This document shows, in pieces, positions 37,501-45,943 of a stretch of 64,000 nt of DNA. The notes under the pieces are model-generated. The model did no database searches. It was not told the DNA's origin and worked only from the letters and a program-made list of their open reading frames with translations. The position numbers and the translations under genes were made by a program. Origin of the DNA: Polycladospora coralii. Its GTDB lineage: Bacteria > Bacillota > Bacilli > Thermoactinomycetales > Thermoactinomycetaceae. Location of the stretch: positions 186,001-250,000 of the forward strand of contig NZ_JACXAG020000003.1 of the NCBI RefSeq assembly GCF_014773435.2, given 5' to 3'. The first letter of the stretch is position 1, and the number at the start of each line of letters is the position of its first letter.

Positions 37501-38952
37501 ATGAAAACATTATTAAAAAAGTTATTTTCTGATTCTGCCGCATTTGCAGTAGCCATGTTTGGGAACAAGTTAGTTGCATTAATACTTGTTCCCATATGGT
37601 TCAAGTACTTAGATAACGAAGCGATTTGGGGAACAACAAACGCCTATACGCTGATTTTAACTTATTTATGTGTATTGGGTACCGATGCCGCGATGGCTTT
37701 TTATTTTTATGATTCAAAAAATGAAGAAGAGCGGCGTACTTATTTCTTTAACGCCATTTTCTTTAGTGTAAGTATATGTGTCGGATTTGGCGTGTTTACG
37801 TTTTTTGCAGGAGAACCGCTAGGCATTCTACTCTATGCTTCAAATGAATATAATCAGCTTTTGTTTATAGCGACTCTGGCTACCATCGGAGCGATTATTA
37901 TACAGCATGTACTAGGCTATGCCCGGTATAGCGGGCGTGTTTGGTTATTTAATACCTTTAGTATGGCCTATGTGATTGGATCAAATTTAATTTCGGTTAT
38001 ATTTGTTATTAACGGTTTTGGTGTGATGGGCTTATTCTATGGTCAACTCATCGGACAGTCGCTTGTAGCGATCATTCTGTTATTCTTGTTTCGTAAAGAG
38101 TTCGTGTTTAAATTATCCAAAGCGCATATTTCAGATTTAATTAGGTATGGATTACCCCTTTTGCCAACGCTGATTTCATTTTGGGTGCTTACATCTGTTA
38201 GTAGACCCATTGTGTTACATCTATCATCAATGGAAAATGCAAATATCATGGAGGCTTCCATTCGCGTTGCAGCTTTCATCGTCTTGATCACAGCACCGTT
38301 TCAATTGGCGTGGCGACCTTTTTCTATGTCTATTAAAGAGAGAGAAGATGCACCAGAAGTATTTGGAGTGGTTGCGAGGTTGTTACTCGTCGTGGGTACC
38401 CTTTCAATCATGCTACTTACCTTTGTGATTGAGCCTTTGTACAAACTATACATTTCAGAGGCAGACAAAGCGACAGGGTATCTATATGTATGGCCGCTAG
38501 CGCTTGGTACTTTGTTCAATGTGTTGCATACGGTTTTTGGAGTAGGGTTACTCATCAAAAAACAAACCAAGAAAATATCTCGATCCTTTATGATTGCTTC
38601 TATTATTTATTTTATTGGTGTTTTTTTGACCGTACCGTCATATGGGATTTGGGGCGCTGTAAGCATGACCACTGTTGCATACTTGGTCGTCATTATACTG
38701 GTGTATAGACAAAATCAAAAAGTCTATCCAGTTCAGTTTCATTTTAAAGCCATGATGATTTATCTTACGGTATATTTGGTTAGCATGGTCGGAATTTCGT
38801 GGATACAAACTCATCAGTATGAATATAAATGGGTATATTATATGACAGCAATTGTCATCACGATACTGACTATATTTATAACCAAATTAATTCCTGTTCA
38901 ATCATTGGGGAATATCCGTAAAATATTACCCAAATTGGGTGGGAAAGGATGA
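37501..38952 (+). CDS. Polysaccharide flippase (Wzx-like, MOP superfamily)
   Basis: This 483-residue protein has about 14 predicted membrane helices and starts with KLFSDSAAFAVAMFGNKLVALILVPIWFKYL, the usual opening of Wzx-type flippases. It should move undecaprenyl-linked repeat units from the inner to the outer membrane face. It follows the sugar-nucleotide genes and overlaps the next gene (putative polymerase) by 4 bp, the normal Wzx-Wzy arrangement. It lacks soluble domains. The call is by topology and context. Confidence 0.85.
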   Translation: MKTLLKKLFSDSAAFAVAMFGNKLVALILVPIWFKYLDNEAIWGTTNAYTLILTYLCVLGTDAAMAFYFYDSKNEEERRTYFFNAIFFSVSICVGFGVFTFFAGEPLGILLYASNEYNQLLFIATLATIGAIIIQHVLGYARYSGRVWLFNTFSMAYVIGSNLISVIFVINGFGVMGLFYGQLIGQSLVAIILLFLFRKEFVFKLSKAHISDLIRYGLPLLPTLISFWVLTSVSRPIVLHLSSMENANIMEASIRVAAFIVLITAPFQLAWRPFSMSIKEREDAPEVFGVVARLLLVVGTLSIMLLTFVIEPLYKLYISEADKATGYLYVWPLALGTLFNVLHTVFGVGLLIKKQTKKISRSFMIASIIYFIGVFLTVPSYGIWGAVSMTTVAYLVVIILVYRQNQKVYPVQFHFKAMMIYLTVYLVSMVGISWIQTHQYEYKWVYYMTAIVITILTIFITKLIPVQSLGNIRKILPKLGGKG

Positions 38953-40355
38953 TAAAAAAGTTGAATGAGTTGGTGTTACCGATGCAAAGAAGGATCGAAG
39001 TATTATTTTATCTGATGGTTGCTTTTGCACTATTAGGACCCTCGGTGGGAATCGCAATTACCCCGGATTTTAAATTAACTTTTTTTCGGGTAGCGTTCCT
39101 GTTATTGGCTGGTGTTTTAATTATTAGATTGGTTACACATAAGAAAATTGAAACATCCGATTTGCATCCCGTACGTTGGTATTTTGCTTTTTTTGGTTTT
39201 TGGTTCGTATACAGCCTTATATCTTTAACTTGGGTAGCTGATATGAAGATGGGCATACGATATACCGTTTTCTTAGGTATGATGCTTCCGCTTGCCCTTT
39301 CTTTCCCGTACTTTATCAAGACGGAAAAAGTATATTGGCGAATGTTAAAGATCCTTTTTGGTGTGTTTGCGGTAATCGCCACTTTTCCACTATTTGAATC
39401 GATTACGTACATCCATTTACCTTCATCTCGTTACTACGGATATATCGATAATCCAACGATTACATCCGTTTTTAACAATCAAAATGATTTAGCCACGGCT
39501 ATGACGATTTTAATTCCCTACTTGATTACAGCGTTATATATGCTAAATATAAAAGTAAAGCATAAGGTGATGATTTACAGTGTGTTAGTGCTCTCTTTAT
39601 TTACACTGTTTGCAACTGCATCACGTAGTAATACCTCATTTGTATTACCGCTCATATTATTGACGCTTATAGCTAGTGTTCCTTTCACGGTTAACAGGAG
39701 AAAAATCACCTTAAAACATGTCGGGATCAGTATTGTTTTAACGGGGCTAGCAATCGTATTGGTAAGTGGAATTAGCATGGTAGCCTTATCGGAAAAAGCA
39801 AGAGATGCGATTAATGTAAAATTAGGAAGTACGGGTGATTTTCTCGACGATGTTAAAAATGCAGCCACCAATCAAGATGAAAATTATGAAAATAAATCAG
39901 GCGAAAGCGCTGCTGAACGAACAGAATTGATTTTTTCAGGATTAGAATTTCTGCAAAAAAGTCATTATATGGGTGTTGGTGCTGGTAACACTGAGGCATG
40001 GATGGGGACGAAAGATTTTGAAACGGTCAATATCCATAACTGGTGGATGGAAGTTCTTGTTAACTATGGTGTTTTCGTGTTTGTACTATATATGGCCTTA
40101 TACCTATGGATGTTGTGGCGATTGTGGAAAATTGCCAGCCATAAAAATAGCCATGTTGTAAGCCAGTCTTTGCGTTATGGTGCAGTGGCCACGCTTATCT
40201 CGCTCATCGGTTTCTTTATTGGCGGGATGGCACCTAGTACGGCCATACATTATACCCCAATGTGGTGTATATATGGGATTGGCCTAGCGGTTATTGTGCT
40301 AGGAGAAAAGCAATTGAAACAAAAAGAGAACCTATCAGCAGTAAAGAATGCGTAA
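38949..40355 (+). CDS. O-antigen ligase/polymerase family protein (Wzy-like)
   Basis: This 468-residue protein has about 12 membrane helices and a large outer loop near residues 285-350 (DDVKNAATNQDENYENKSGES and following). The loop ends in LEFLQKSHYMGVGAGNTEAWMG...NIHNWWMEVLVNYG, which resembles the Wzy_C/O-antigen ligase signature with conserved His and Trp. It probably polymerises repeat units on the outer face. It overlaps wzx by ATGA. Whether it is a polymerase or ligase cannot be decided from sequence alone. Confidence 0.82.
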   Translation: MIKKLNELVLPMQRRIEVLFYLMVAFALLGPSVGIAITPDFKLTFFRVAFLLLAGVLIIRLVTHKKIETSDLHPVRWYFAFFGFWFVYSLISLTWVADMKMGIRYTVFLGMMLPLALSFPYFIKTEKVYWRMLKILFGVFAVIATFPLFESITYIHLPSSRYYGYIDNPTITSVFNNQNDLATAMTILIPYLITALYMLNIKVKHKVMIYSVLVLSLFTLFATASRSNTSFVLPLILLTLIASVPFTVNRRKITLKHVGISIVLTGLAIVLVSGISMVALSEKARDAINVKLGSTGDFLDDVKNAATNQDENYENKSGESAAERTELIFSGLEFLQKSHYMGVGAGNTEAWMGTKDFETVNIHNWWMEVLVNYGVFVFVLYMALYLWMLWRLWKIASHKNSHVVSQSLRYGAVATLISLIGFFIGGMAPSTAIHYTPMWCIYGIGLAVIVLGEKQLKQKENLSAVKNA

Positions 40356-40387
40356 GTGGATCGAAATGGGAGAAAGAAGGTCATCTT

Positions 40388-41500
40388 ATGGCACACAAAG
40401 TCATGATTTTTAGTTCCGTTCATCAATATGATGATTCACGTGTATTTCATAAGGAAGCCAAATCTCTTGCTGATGCGGGTTACGTGGTAGAAATGCATGC
40501 ACTTGCCGATTTTACAAGGAAAGAAGAAGCGGGAGTTCGCATTGTAGGAGTGAAACGCCAAAATAAAAGATGGAAAAGACTTTTATTAGGTTGGCAACTA
40601 TATAAACGAGCCTTAAAGAGTGGAGCAGATATTTATCACTTTCATGATCCCGAATTGCTGCCATGGGGCTACCTCATTAAAATGAGGACGGGTAGCCCCG
40701 TCATTTATGATAGTCATGAAGACTTACCTAAACAAATCTTTACGAAACAATGGATACCTGCTCCTTTACGAAAACCGATTTCAAAAATGGTGGAGCGGAT
40801 TGAAAAAGGACTAGCTAAACGGTTGACAGCCGTTATAACAGCGACTGAGTCTATCCAACAACAATTTAAGCAGGTAAGTCGTGTAGAAGTGATCAAAAAT
40901 TATCCATTGAAGATGAATCATATCCAAGCAGACAGTAGTGAAAAAAACATCATTTTGTATGTCGGTGGTATTTCTTATTTGCGCGGATTTCGTGAAATGG
41001 TGGAAATGATGGATTATATTCCATCTCACTTAAAGGCGGAATTACACCTCATTGGACCTGCGCAACATATTGATGAGCAGGAGTTAGATCGCGATCAGTT
41101 AGCGGAAAAAAATATTACGTGGCACGGACGTGTGCCGTTTGATGAAGTGAAGCAGTGGCTAAGCAAGGGCAAGGTTGGGCTTGTGTGTTTACACCCCATA
41201 GAAAATTATCGAGAATCACTTCCAATCAAGATGTTTGAGTACATGGCAGCTGGATTACCTTTCGTTGCAACGGATTTTCCACTATGGAAAGAAATCGTAC
41301 ACACTTCTAAATGCGGCGAAACGTGTGATGCTTACGATCCACAAGATATTGCGAAGAAAGTAACCGGCATTTTAGAAGATCATGAAAAGCAAATGGCGAT
41401 GGGACAAAGCGGACGTAAAGCGTTTGAGGAGATATATAACTGGAAAACGCAGGAGCAAAAGTTAATTCATCTCTATCGAGATTTATTACCCAAGGATTAA
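40388..41500 (+). CDS. GT4-family glycosyltransferase
   Basis: This 370-residue GT-B enzyme starts at ATG 40388 after AGAAGG; a longer frame overlapping the previous gene is rejected. The N-terminal domain has FSSVHQYDDSRVFHKEAKSL and IYHFHDPELLPWG. The C-terminal domain has ILYVGGISYLRG and ESLPIKMFEYMAAGLPFVATDF, the donor-binding E-x7-E region. It probably adds one sugar to the lipid-linked repeat unit. Acceptor and donor are unknown. Confidence 0.87.
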   Translation: MAHKVMIFSSVHQYDDSRVFHKEAKSLADAGYVVEMHALADFTRKEEAGVRIVGVKRQNKRWKRLLLGWQLYKRALKSGADIYHFHDPELLPWGYLIKMRTGSPVIYDSHEDLPKQIFTKQWIPAPLRKPISKMVERIEKGLAKRLTAVITATESIQQQFKQVSRVEVIKNYPLKMNHIQADSSEKNIILYVGGISYLRGFREMVEMMDYIPSHLKAELHLIGPAQHIDEQELDRDQLAEKNITWHGRVPFDEVKQWLSKGKVGLVCLHPIENYRESLPIKMFEYMAAGLPFVATDFPLWKEIVHTSKCGETCDAYDPQDIAKKVTGILEDHEKQMAMGQSGRKAFEEIYNWKTQEQKLIHLYRDLLPKD

Positions 41501-41546
41501 ATGAAACAGAGTCGGATACGCTATGAAATGAAAGGGGAACTACAAG

Positions 41547-42488
41547 ATGAAAGTGTTAGTAATAGGTGGAGCGGGATTTATAGGGTCACATATTGTAGAT
41601 CAGCTCATTGCTCAGGGCGATGAAGTGATCATCATGGACAACCTTTCAACGGGTAAAGAAAATCAACTTCATACCCAAGCAAGTTTTTACAACCTAGACA
41701 TTACAAGCCCAGATATTTTAACTGTTTTTGAAAAAGAAAAACCAGAAGTTGTTATTCATCAGGCTGCTCAAATTCATGTGCAAACTTCTGTAGTAAACCC
41801 TATATTTGATGCTAACATCAATATTATGGGAACGATTAATTTATTAGAAGCTTGTCGTAAGACAAGTGTCAAAAAGTTTATATACGCTTCTTCAGCTGCT
41901 ATTTATGGGACACCTATCCATCTTCCAATTACAGAAGACCATCCCATACAACCTTTATCAGGGTATGGGATCTCTAAATTCACCCCTGAAATGTATCTGT
42001 CTGTTTACCAAGATCTATATGATTTATCTTTCACCATTCTTCGTTATGGAAATGTATATGGTATCCGTCAAGACCCACGAGGAGAGGGTGGGGTAATCTC
42101 CATCTTTTTAGATAAGATCTTGCAAGAACAGCCGCTCACGATTGATGGAGATGGTATGCAGACAAGAGATTTTATCTATGTAGAAGATGTAGCGCGCGCA
42201 AATATCGCTGCGATCCATAAAGGTGACGGAGAGATATTCAACGTGGGTACCGGGATTCAAACTTCGCTAAATGAGCTTATCAGTGTATTTAAGCAAGTGA
42301 GTTCTAATCCCGTTTCTGCTTTACATGGTCAAGACCGCCCAGGAGATATTAAACATAGTTACTTTGACATCGAAAAAATTGAACAACATTTAGATTGGAA
42401 ACCTCAGGTTACGTTAGAAGCAGGATTAATTAATACCTTTAAGTATTATGAGGAATTGTATCGACAGTCTGCACCTCACCTTAAATAA
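41547..42488 (+). CDS. NAD-dependent sugar epimerase/dehydratase (GalE-like)
   Basis: This 313-residue extended SDR protein has GGAGFIGSHIVDQL (NAD binding) and the catalytic Ser-Tyr-Lys set (SSAAIYG, then YGISK). GDGMQTRDFIYVEDVARA is typical of UDP-glucose or UDP-GlcNAc 4-epimerases. It starts at ATG after AAAGGGGAA. It likely supplies UDP-Gal or UDP-GalNAc for the polysaccharide. It lies at the end of the second run of genes, before the promoter of the initiating transferase. Confidence 0.88.
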   Translation: MKVLVIGGAGFIGSHIVDQLIAQGDEVIIMDNLSTGKENQLHTQASFYNLDITSPDILTVFEKEKPEVVIHQAAQIHVQTSVVNPIFDANINIMGTINLLEACRKTSVKKFIYASSAAIYGTPIHLPITEDHPIQPLSGYGISKFTPEMYLSVYQDLYDLSFTILRYGNVYGIRQDPRGEGGVISIFLDKILQEQPLTIDGDGMQTRDFIYVEDVARANIAAIHKGDGEIFNVGTGIQTSLNELISVFKQVSSNPVSALHGQDRPGDIKHSYFDIEKIEQHLDWKPQVTLEAGLINTFKYYEELYRQSAPHLK

Positions 42489-42510
42489 ATCACAAATTCG
42501 CATAAAGCGG

Positions 42511-42539
42511 TTGTCAATTTGTGCTTACTGAAGTATACT
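42511..42539 (+). promoter_or_regulatory. Sigma-A promoter of initiating sugar transferase
   Basis: TTGTCA (42511-42516), a 17-base spacer and TATACT (42534-42539) fit the sigma-A consensus well. The 17-bp palindrome at 42560-42576 would lie just downstream of the start point, a repressor-like position. Confidence 0.75.
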
Positions 42540-42559
42540 AAGAAACAGTTGGACTTTGA

Positions 42560-42576
42560 AATATTACTGTAATATT
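42560..42576. promoter_or_regulatory. 17-bp perfect palindrome, copy 2
   Basis: AATATTAC-T-GTAATATT is a perfect inverted repeat 61 bp upstream of the sugar transferase start. It shares 16 of 17 bases with the site at 33131-33147. Confidence 0.6.
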
Positions 42577-42637
42577 ACTGACATATATGTAATCTAATAG
42601 ATATACGTAGATAAATTCAGCAGGGGTGATTTACAAG

Positions 42638-43273
42638 ATGCGTTCTAAAGTAGCGTTTGAGGGCAATTCCCGTACATTTTCTGGAGAGATGAATGGGTTG
42701 TATACAAGTGCAAAACGAATATTTGAGATCTTATTTTCGCTTGCACTGGTAATCTTTACGTTACCAGTGATGGTGCTCACAGCGATTATGATAAAACTGG
42801 AATCACCGGGACCCATCTTTTACAAACAAGAACGCGTCGGTTTAAATGGACGCACTTTTCAAATCTATAAGTTACGTTCGATGCGATCTGATGCAGAAAA
42901 AAATGGACCGCAATGGGCGGCTAAAAATGATCCTCGTGTGACACGAGTAGGTCAATTTATTCGTAAAACCCGTTTGGATGAAATTCCTCAGATCATTAAT
43001 GTACTTAGAGGGGATATGAGTTTAATTGGTCCGAGACCAGAGCGCCCCATGTTTACCGAGCAGTTTAATGATGAAATTCCTGGATTTAAAAATCGCTTGA
43101 TGGTCCGACCAGGGCTTACGGGATGGGCACAAGTAAATGGTGGTTATGAATCTACTCCTGCTGAAAAATTTGAGCTCGATATGTATTATATTGAGAACCA
43201 ATCCATAAAGCTCGACTTCAAGATACTTATTCGTACGGTTTGGGTAGTGGTATCAGGTAGTGGTGCGAGATAG
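42638..43273 (+). CDS. Undecaprenyl-phosphate sugar phosphotransferase (initiating transferase)
   Basis: This 211-residue WcaJ/PglC-type enzyme has one N-terminal membrane helix (about residues 27-46), then the family core ESPGPIFYKQERVGLNG. The segments KLRSMRSDAE, TRLDEIPQIINVLRGDMSLIGPRPE and RPGLTGWAQVNG follow. It transfers a sugar-1-phosphate from UDP-sugar to undecaprenyl phosphate and so starts repeat-unit assembly. The start is ATG 42638 after AGGGGTGAT; GTG 42626 overlaps that site. It has its own promoter and terminator. Confidence 0.92.
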   Translation: MRSKVAFEGNSRTFSGEMNGLYTSAKRIFEILFSLALVIFTLPVMVLTAIMIKLESPGPIFYKQERVGLNGRTFQIYKLRSMRSDAEKNGPQWAAKNDPRVTRVGQFIRKTRLDEIPQIINVLRGDMSLIGPRPERPMFTEQFNDEIPGFKNRLMVRPGLTGWAQVNGGYESTPAEKFELDMYYIENQSIKLDFKILIRTVWVVVSGSGAR

Positions 43274-43278
43274 TGATG

Positions 43279-43312
43279 AAACGGGTAGCTGTTTAGCCAC
43301 CCGTTTATTTTA
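43279..43312 (+). terminator. Terminator of polysaccharide locus
   Basis: AAACGGGT (43279-43286) pairs with ACCCGTTT (43299-43306), with inner GCT/AGC pairing, followed by ATTTTAT. It closes the + strand part of the locus. Confidence 0.85.
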
Positions 43313-43334
43313 TATAAAGAGGTAGATCCATTCT

Positions 43335-43445
43335 TCAACTTACGATGCGTAAGCAAAAAAAGATGAGTAGCCACAGTGGTATGCTCATTCCTACAGCATT
43401 GATCATTCCGATCCAGAAAGATTTATTTACGACCGTGTGCTCCAT
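43335..43445 (-). CDS. Micro-membrane protein B flanking polysaccharide locus
   Basis: This 36-residue protein starts at ATG 43445, six bases after a strong GGAGGTG (ATG 43448 is also possible, adding one Met). It has MEHTVVNKS followed by one hydrophobic helix FWIGMINAVGMSIPLWLLIFFC and the basic end LRIVS. The pattern FxxGxxN...SxPxW...CxR matches the 40-residue protein at 31620-31742. Both are on the reverse strand at the two edges of the polysaccharide genes. Too short for routine calling; function unknown. Confidence 0.6.
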   Translation of the reverse strand: MEHTVVNKSFWIGMINAVGMSIPLWLLIFFCLRIVS

Positions 43446-43555
43446 CATGGACACCTCCACTTGTTTCTTTTTTTCTTACCCTCAGTATACGCATATGAAG
43501 CATGAATTAGTGGCATAATCGCATAATGTAAATCAAATGTAATCTCATGGTAACA

Positions 43556-44191
43556 CTAAGAACGTAGCGGAATATTTTTGTATGCTATTCTTCCTTTCTT
43601 GAAATGAGCTTGCCCATGGGTCCATATCAAAACCTTACTTTCAAATGTCTGAATGTCTTCCAGTGGAACCCAAATAACCCATTGAATGTGGTCCGTAAAT
43701 TGAGGAGATTCAAGATACCAGTTCGTTTGATGAAGTTCATACTCCATTTTCCCCATAAAGGTGTAACTAAACTGAAGTGTAAAGGCCTGTAGCGGGATGG
43801 ATTGTACGATTCCTGCTTTTTCTAAGACCGCACTAGCTCCATGACTATAGGCTCGAACCAGTCCACCTGTACCTAACTTGATTCCACCAAAATAGCGCGT
43901 AATGACAACTGTTGTGAATTGTAATTGTTTATGTGCACATACATCTAGCATCGGACGACCTGCAGTTCCAGAGGGCTCACCATCGTCTGAAGCTTTTTGT
44001 ATTAAATCTGTGATCCGGTATGCATAACAATTATGTGCCGCATCCCAATATTTTTTAGAGATTTCCTTGATAAAAGCTTGAGCCTCGGACTCCGTTTGCG
44101 TCGGCTTGGCATGACAAATAAATCTAGACTTCTGAATCACGATTTCAGTTTCACAGCTGCTTCCAATTGTAAAATAAGACGTAGGATCCAT
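43556..44191 (-). CDS. YigZ/IMPACT family protein (YvyE-like)
   Basis: This 211-residue protein has the UPF0029 N-terminal domain with KSRFICHAKPTQTESEAQAFI, KYWDAAHNCYAY and the signature DGEPSGTAGRPMLDV. TTVVITRYFGGIKLGTGGLVRAYS follows. A ferredoxin-like C-terminal domain completes it. It is the YvyE relative that lies near LCP genes in B. subtilis. Related YigZ/IMPACT proteins bind nucleic acids or act in translation control; the exact role is unknown. Start ATG 44191 follows AAAGGG. Confidence 0.9.
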   Translation of the reverse strand: MDPTSYFTIGSSCETEIVIQKSRFICHAKPTQTESEAQAFIKEISKKYWDAAHNCYAYRITDLIQKASDDGEPSGTAGRPMLDVCAHKQLQFTTVVITRYFGGIKLGTGGLVRAYSHGASAVLEKAGIVQSIPLQAFTLQFSYTFMGKMEYELHQTNWYLESPQFTDHIQWVIWVPLEDIQTFESKVLIWTHGQAHFKKGRIAYKNIPLRS

Positions 44192-44213
44192 CTATTTTCA
44201 ACCCTTTCATTCA

Positions 44214-44245
44214 AAGAAAAAAGCGGCCTTTGAATTAGCCGCTTA
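44214..44245 (-). terminator. Terminator of LCP gene
   Basis: AAGCGGC (44221-44227) pairs with GCCGCTT (44238-44244); on the reverse strand it ends in a T-run. The stem overlaps the LCP stop codon. Confidence 0.88.
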
Positions 44246-45289
44246 TGAATCTGAATTTGATGTGTTGCTCTCCTCGTCTGGAGAAGAAGGCTCCACCTCT
44301 TTTTCATCGATGAGTTCAAGGTGTAACTTAAGCTCTTGGATTACTTTTTCTTTCTCAGTGTCAGATAGTCTTAATATTTGAGCGCCACTTCTGGTTGTAT
44401 CAGGATACACTTTCAATTGAACGGTCTCGGTGTTGGCTTTTGTCTCCTGATATACCTTCGCTAGCGATGTGAATTCGCCAATAGAAAAACTGTACTTCAG
44501 GTTATTCCCAACCGCTGTGGTTAAATCGTTAAAGTTCGTTAAGCCCTTTGTACCAATCAGCTTGTCTACAAGTTGTGAAATCACTTCTTGCTGTCGTTCA
44601 TTACGACCGAGATCTCCGCGCGGGTCTTGTTTTCTCATACGAACATAAGCAAGTGCCTTGCTACCATTTAACTGATAGGTTTCCCCTTTTTTAAAGTAAA
44701 TGGTCTTGCCACCTATTGCTTGTTGCCGGAAAGATAGAGGCGTAGTTACTTCAACTCCACCTAATGCATCGACCACATCTTCAAATCCTTTGAAGTTAAT
44801 CCGTGCATAATAATCAATGGGGACATCAAAATAGTTTTCAACCGTTTCACGAATGTTTTGGACGGGATCTACTCCATGCTTACGTCCATAATAAGCTGCA
44901 GAATTGATTCTGTCTTCACCTGGTGTACTCGCAATCGGTACATATAAATCACGCGGAATACTTATGATTTTTATGGATTGCTTATCGGGATTTACCGTAA
45001 CGAGCATCATGACATCCGCACGCCAGTTATTGCTTTGGGGATCACGTTGGTCTGTACCGATAAGTAACGTAGTAAAAGGATCTTCTTTTACTTTTACTTC
45101 TTCTTTTCGTAACTTTGATTTATCAAACGTATTATCTTGACTATTTGCAAATGCGCCCCACACTTGATAACCAAAGTATCCGCCAACAAGTAACGTCAAT
45201 GCTAAAAAACTTACACCAATGCGCGCTACCCATTTTTTACGCCGGTTTCTTTTTACGCGATCGACACGCCGATTATCTACTTTTTTCAT
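44243..45289 (-). CDS. LytR-CpsA-Psr (LCP) family wall-polymer ligase
   Basis: This 348-residue protein has a basic cytoplasmic N-terminus, one membrane helix (about residues 24-44) and an extracellular LCP domain. Motifs include TLLIGTDQRDPQSNNWRADVMMLVTVNP, ISIPRDLYVPI and YARINFKGFEDVVDALGGVEV, then YVRMRKQDPRGDLGRNERQQEVI, with the expected Arg and Asp residues. LCP enzymes attach lipid-linked wall teichoic acids or polysaccharides to peptidoglycan. Its position beside the polysaccharide locus suggests it anchors that polymer. A C-terminal Ser/Glu-rich tail follows. Confidence 0.93.
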   Translation of the reverse strand: MKKVDNRRVDRVKRNRRKKWVARIGVSFLALTLLVGGYFGYQVWGAFANSQDNTFDKSKLRKEEVKVKEDPFTTLLIGTDQRDPQSNNWRADVMMLVTVNPDKQSIKIISIPRDLYVPIASTPGEDRINSAAYYGRKHGVDPVQNIRETVENYFDVPIDYYARINFKGFEDVVDALGGVEVTTPLSFRQQAIGGKTIYFKKGETYQLNGSKALAYVRMRKQDPRGDLGRNERQQEVISQLVDKLIGTKGLTNFNDLTTAVGNNLKYSFSIGEFTSLAKVYQETKANTETVQLKVYPDTTRSGAQILRLSDTEKEKVIQELKLHLELIDEKEVEPSSPDEESNTSNSDS

Positions 45290-45943
45290 ACCTTTACTCC
45301 TTTATTCTGTTTTTATATCAAAATGTTGGACCGTTCGGCATGTAAGATGTGAACTCTAAACAAAAATTAGATTTCACATAAAGTATTTATGAAAGTAACG
45401 AATAATAATTACCTCTCCATCATAACACTACAATTTAATGGAGAGCAAGATATAGCTGTACTGGACTAGCTGTAAATCCATTTCCTTAGTGATTTCTATT
45501 TTATATTAAAAATAACTAAGTTGTGTTTGTTTCTATCTCATTGTCATGACAGACATCAATGTATCTATTTTATTATTCGAAATATAGAGGGGTTTTTGAG
45601 GTTCAATACTTAAATTATTTTATTTGAGTTTGGTTCAATCAAGACTCAAAAGCACTTCTGTCCGATAAATGACACGTTCATTTTGGTTGTTCGATACTAT
45701 GAAAATTTCTTATATAGATAAAAACAATGCCAGTAAATATTTATAATGTATTGTGATAAAATAAGTAAATATTTATAATTGAAATCATAAGTTACTTTGA
45801 TATGATAGAGTGAAGTGTTCTAGTCAACCTGATGGTCGTGATAAAATATACGAATAAAACCTAATCCATGCTAAAACATTTAAATAAAATGCCAAAAAAA
45901 TGTATTGAATTACAGGGTAGATACTTAAAGGAGAGGAAACCAA
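45290..45943. other. Divergent AT-rich regulatory region with direct repeats
   Basis: This 654-bp spacer between the divergent LCP and Tat-exported genes has no supported gene. AGTAAATATTTATAAT occurs exactly twice, at 45732-45747 and 45764-45779, 32 bp (three helical turns) apart. Between them lies an extended -10-like TGATAAAAT. The sequence TATTGTGATAAAATA (45749-45763) is repeated exactly at 49271-49285. Promoters for both genes must lie here. Confidence 0.6.
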
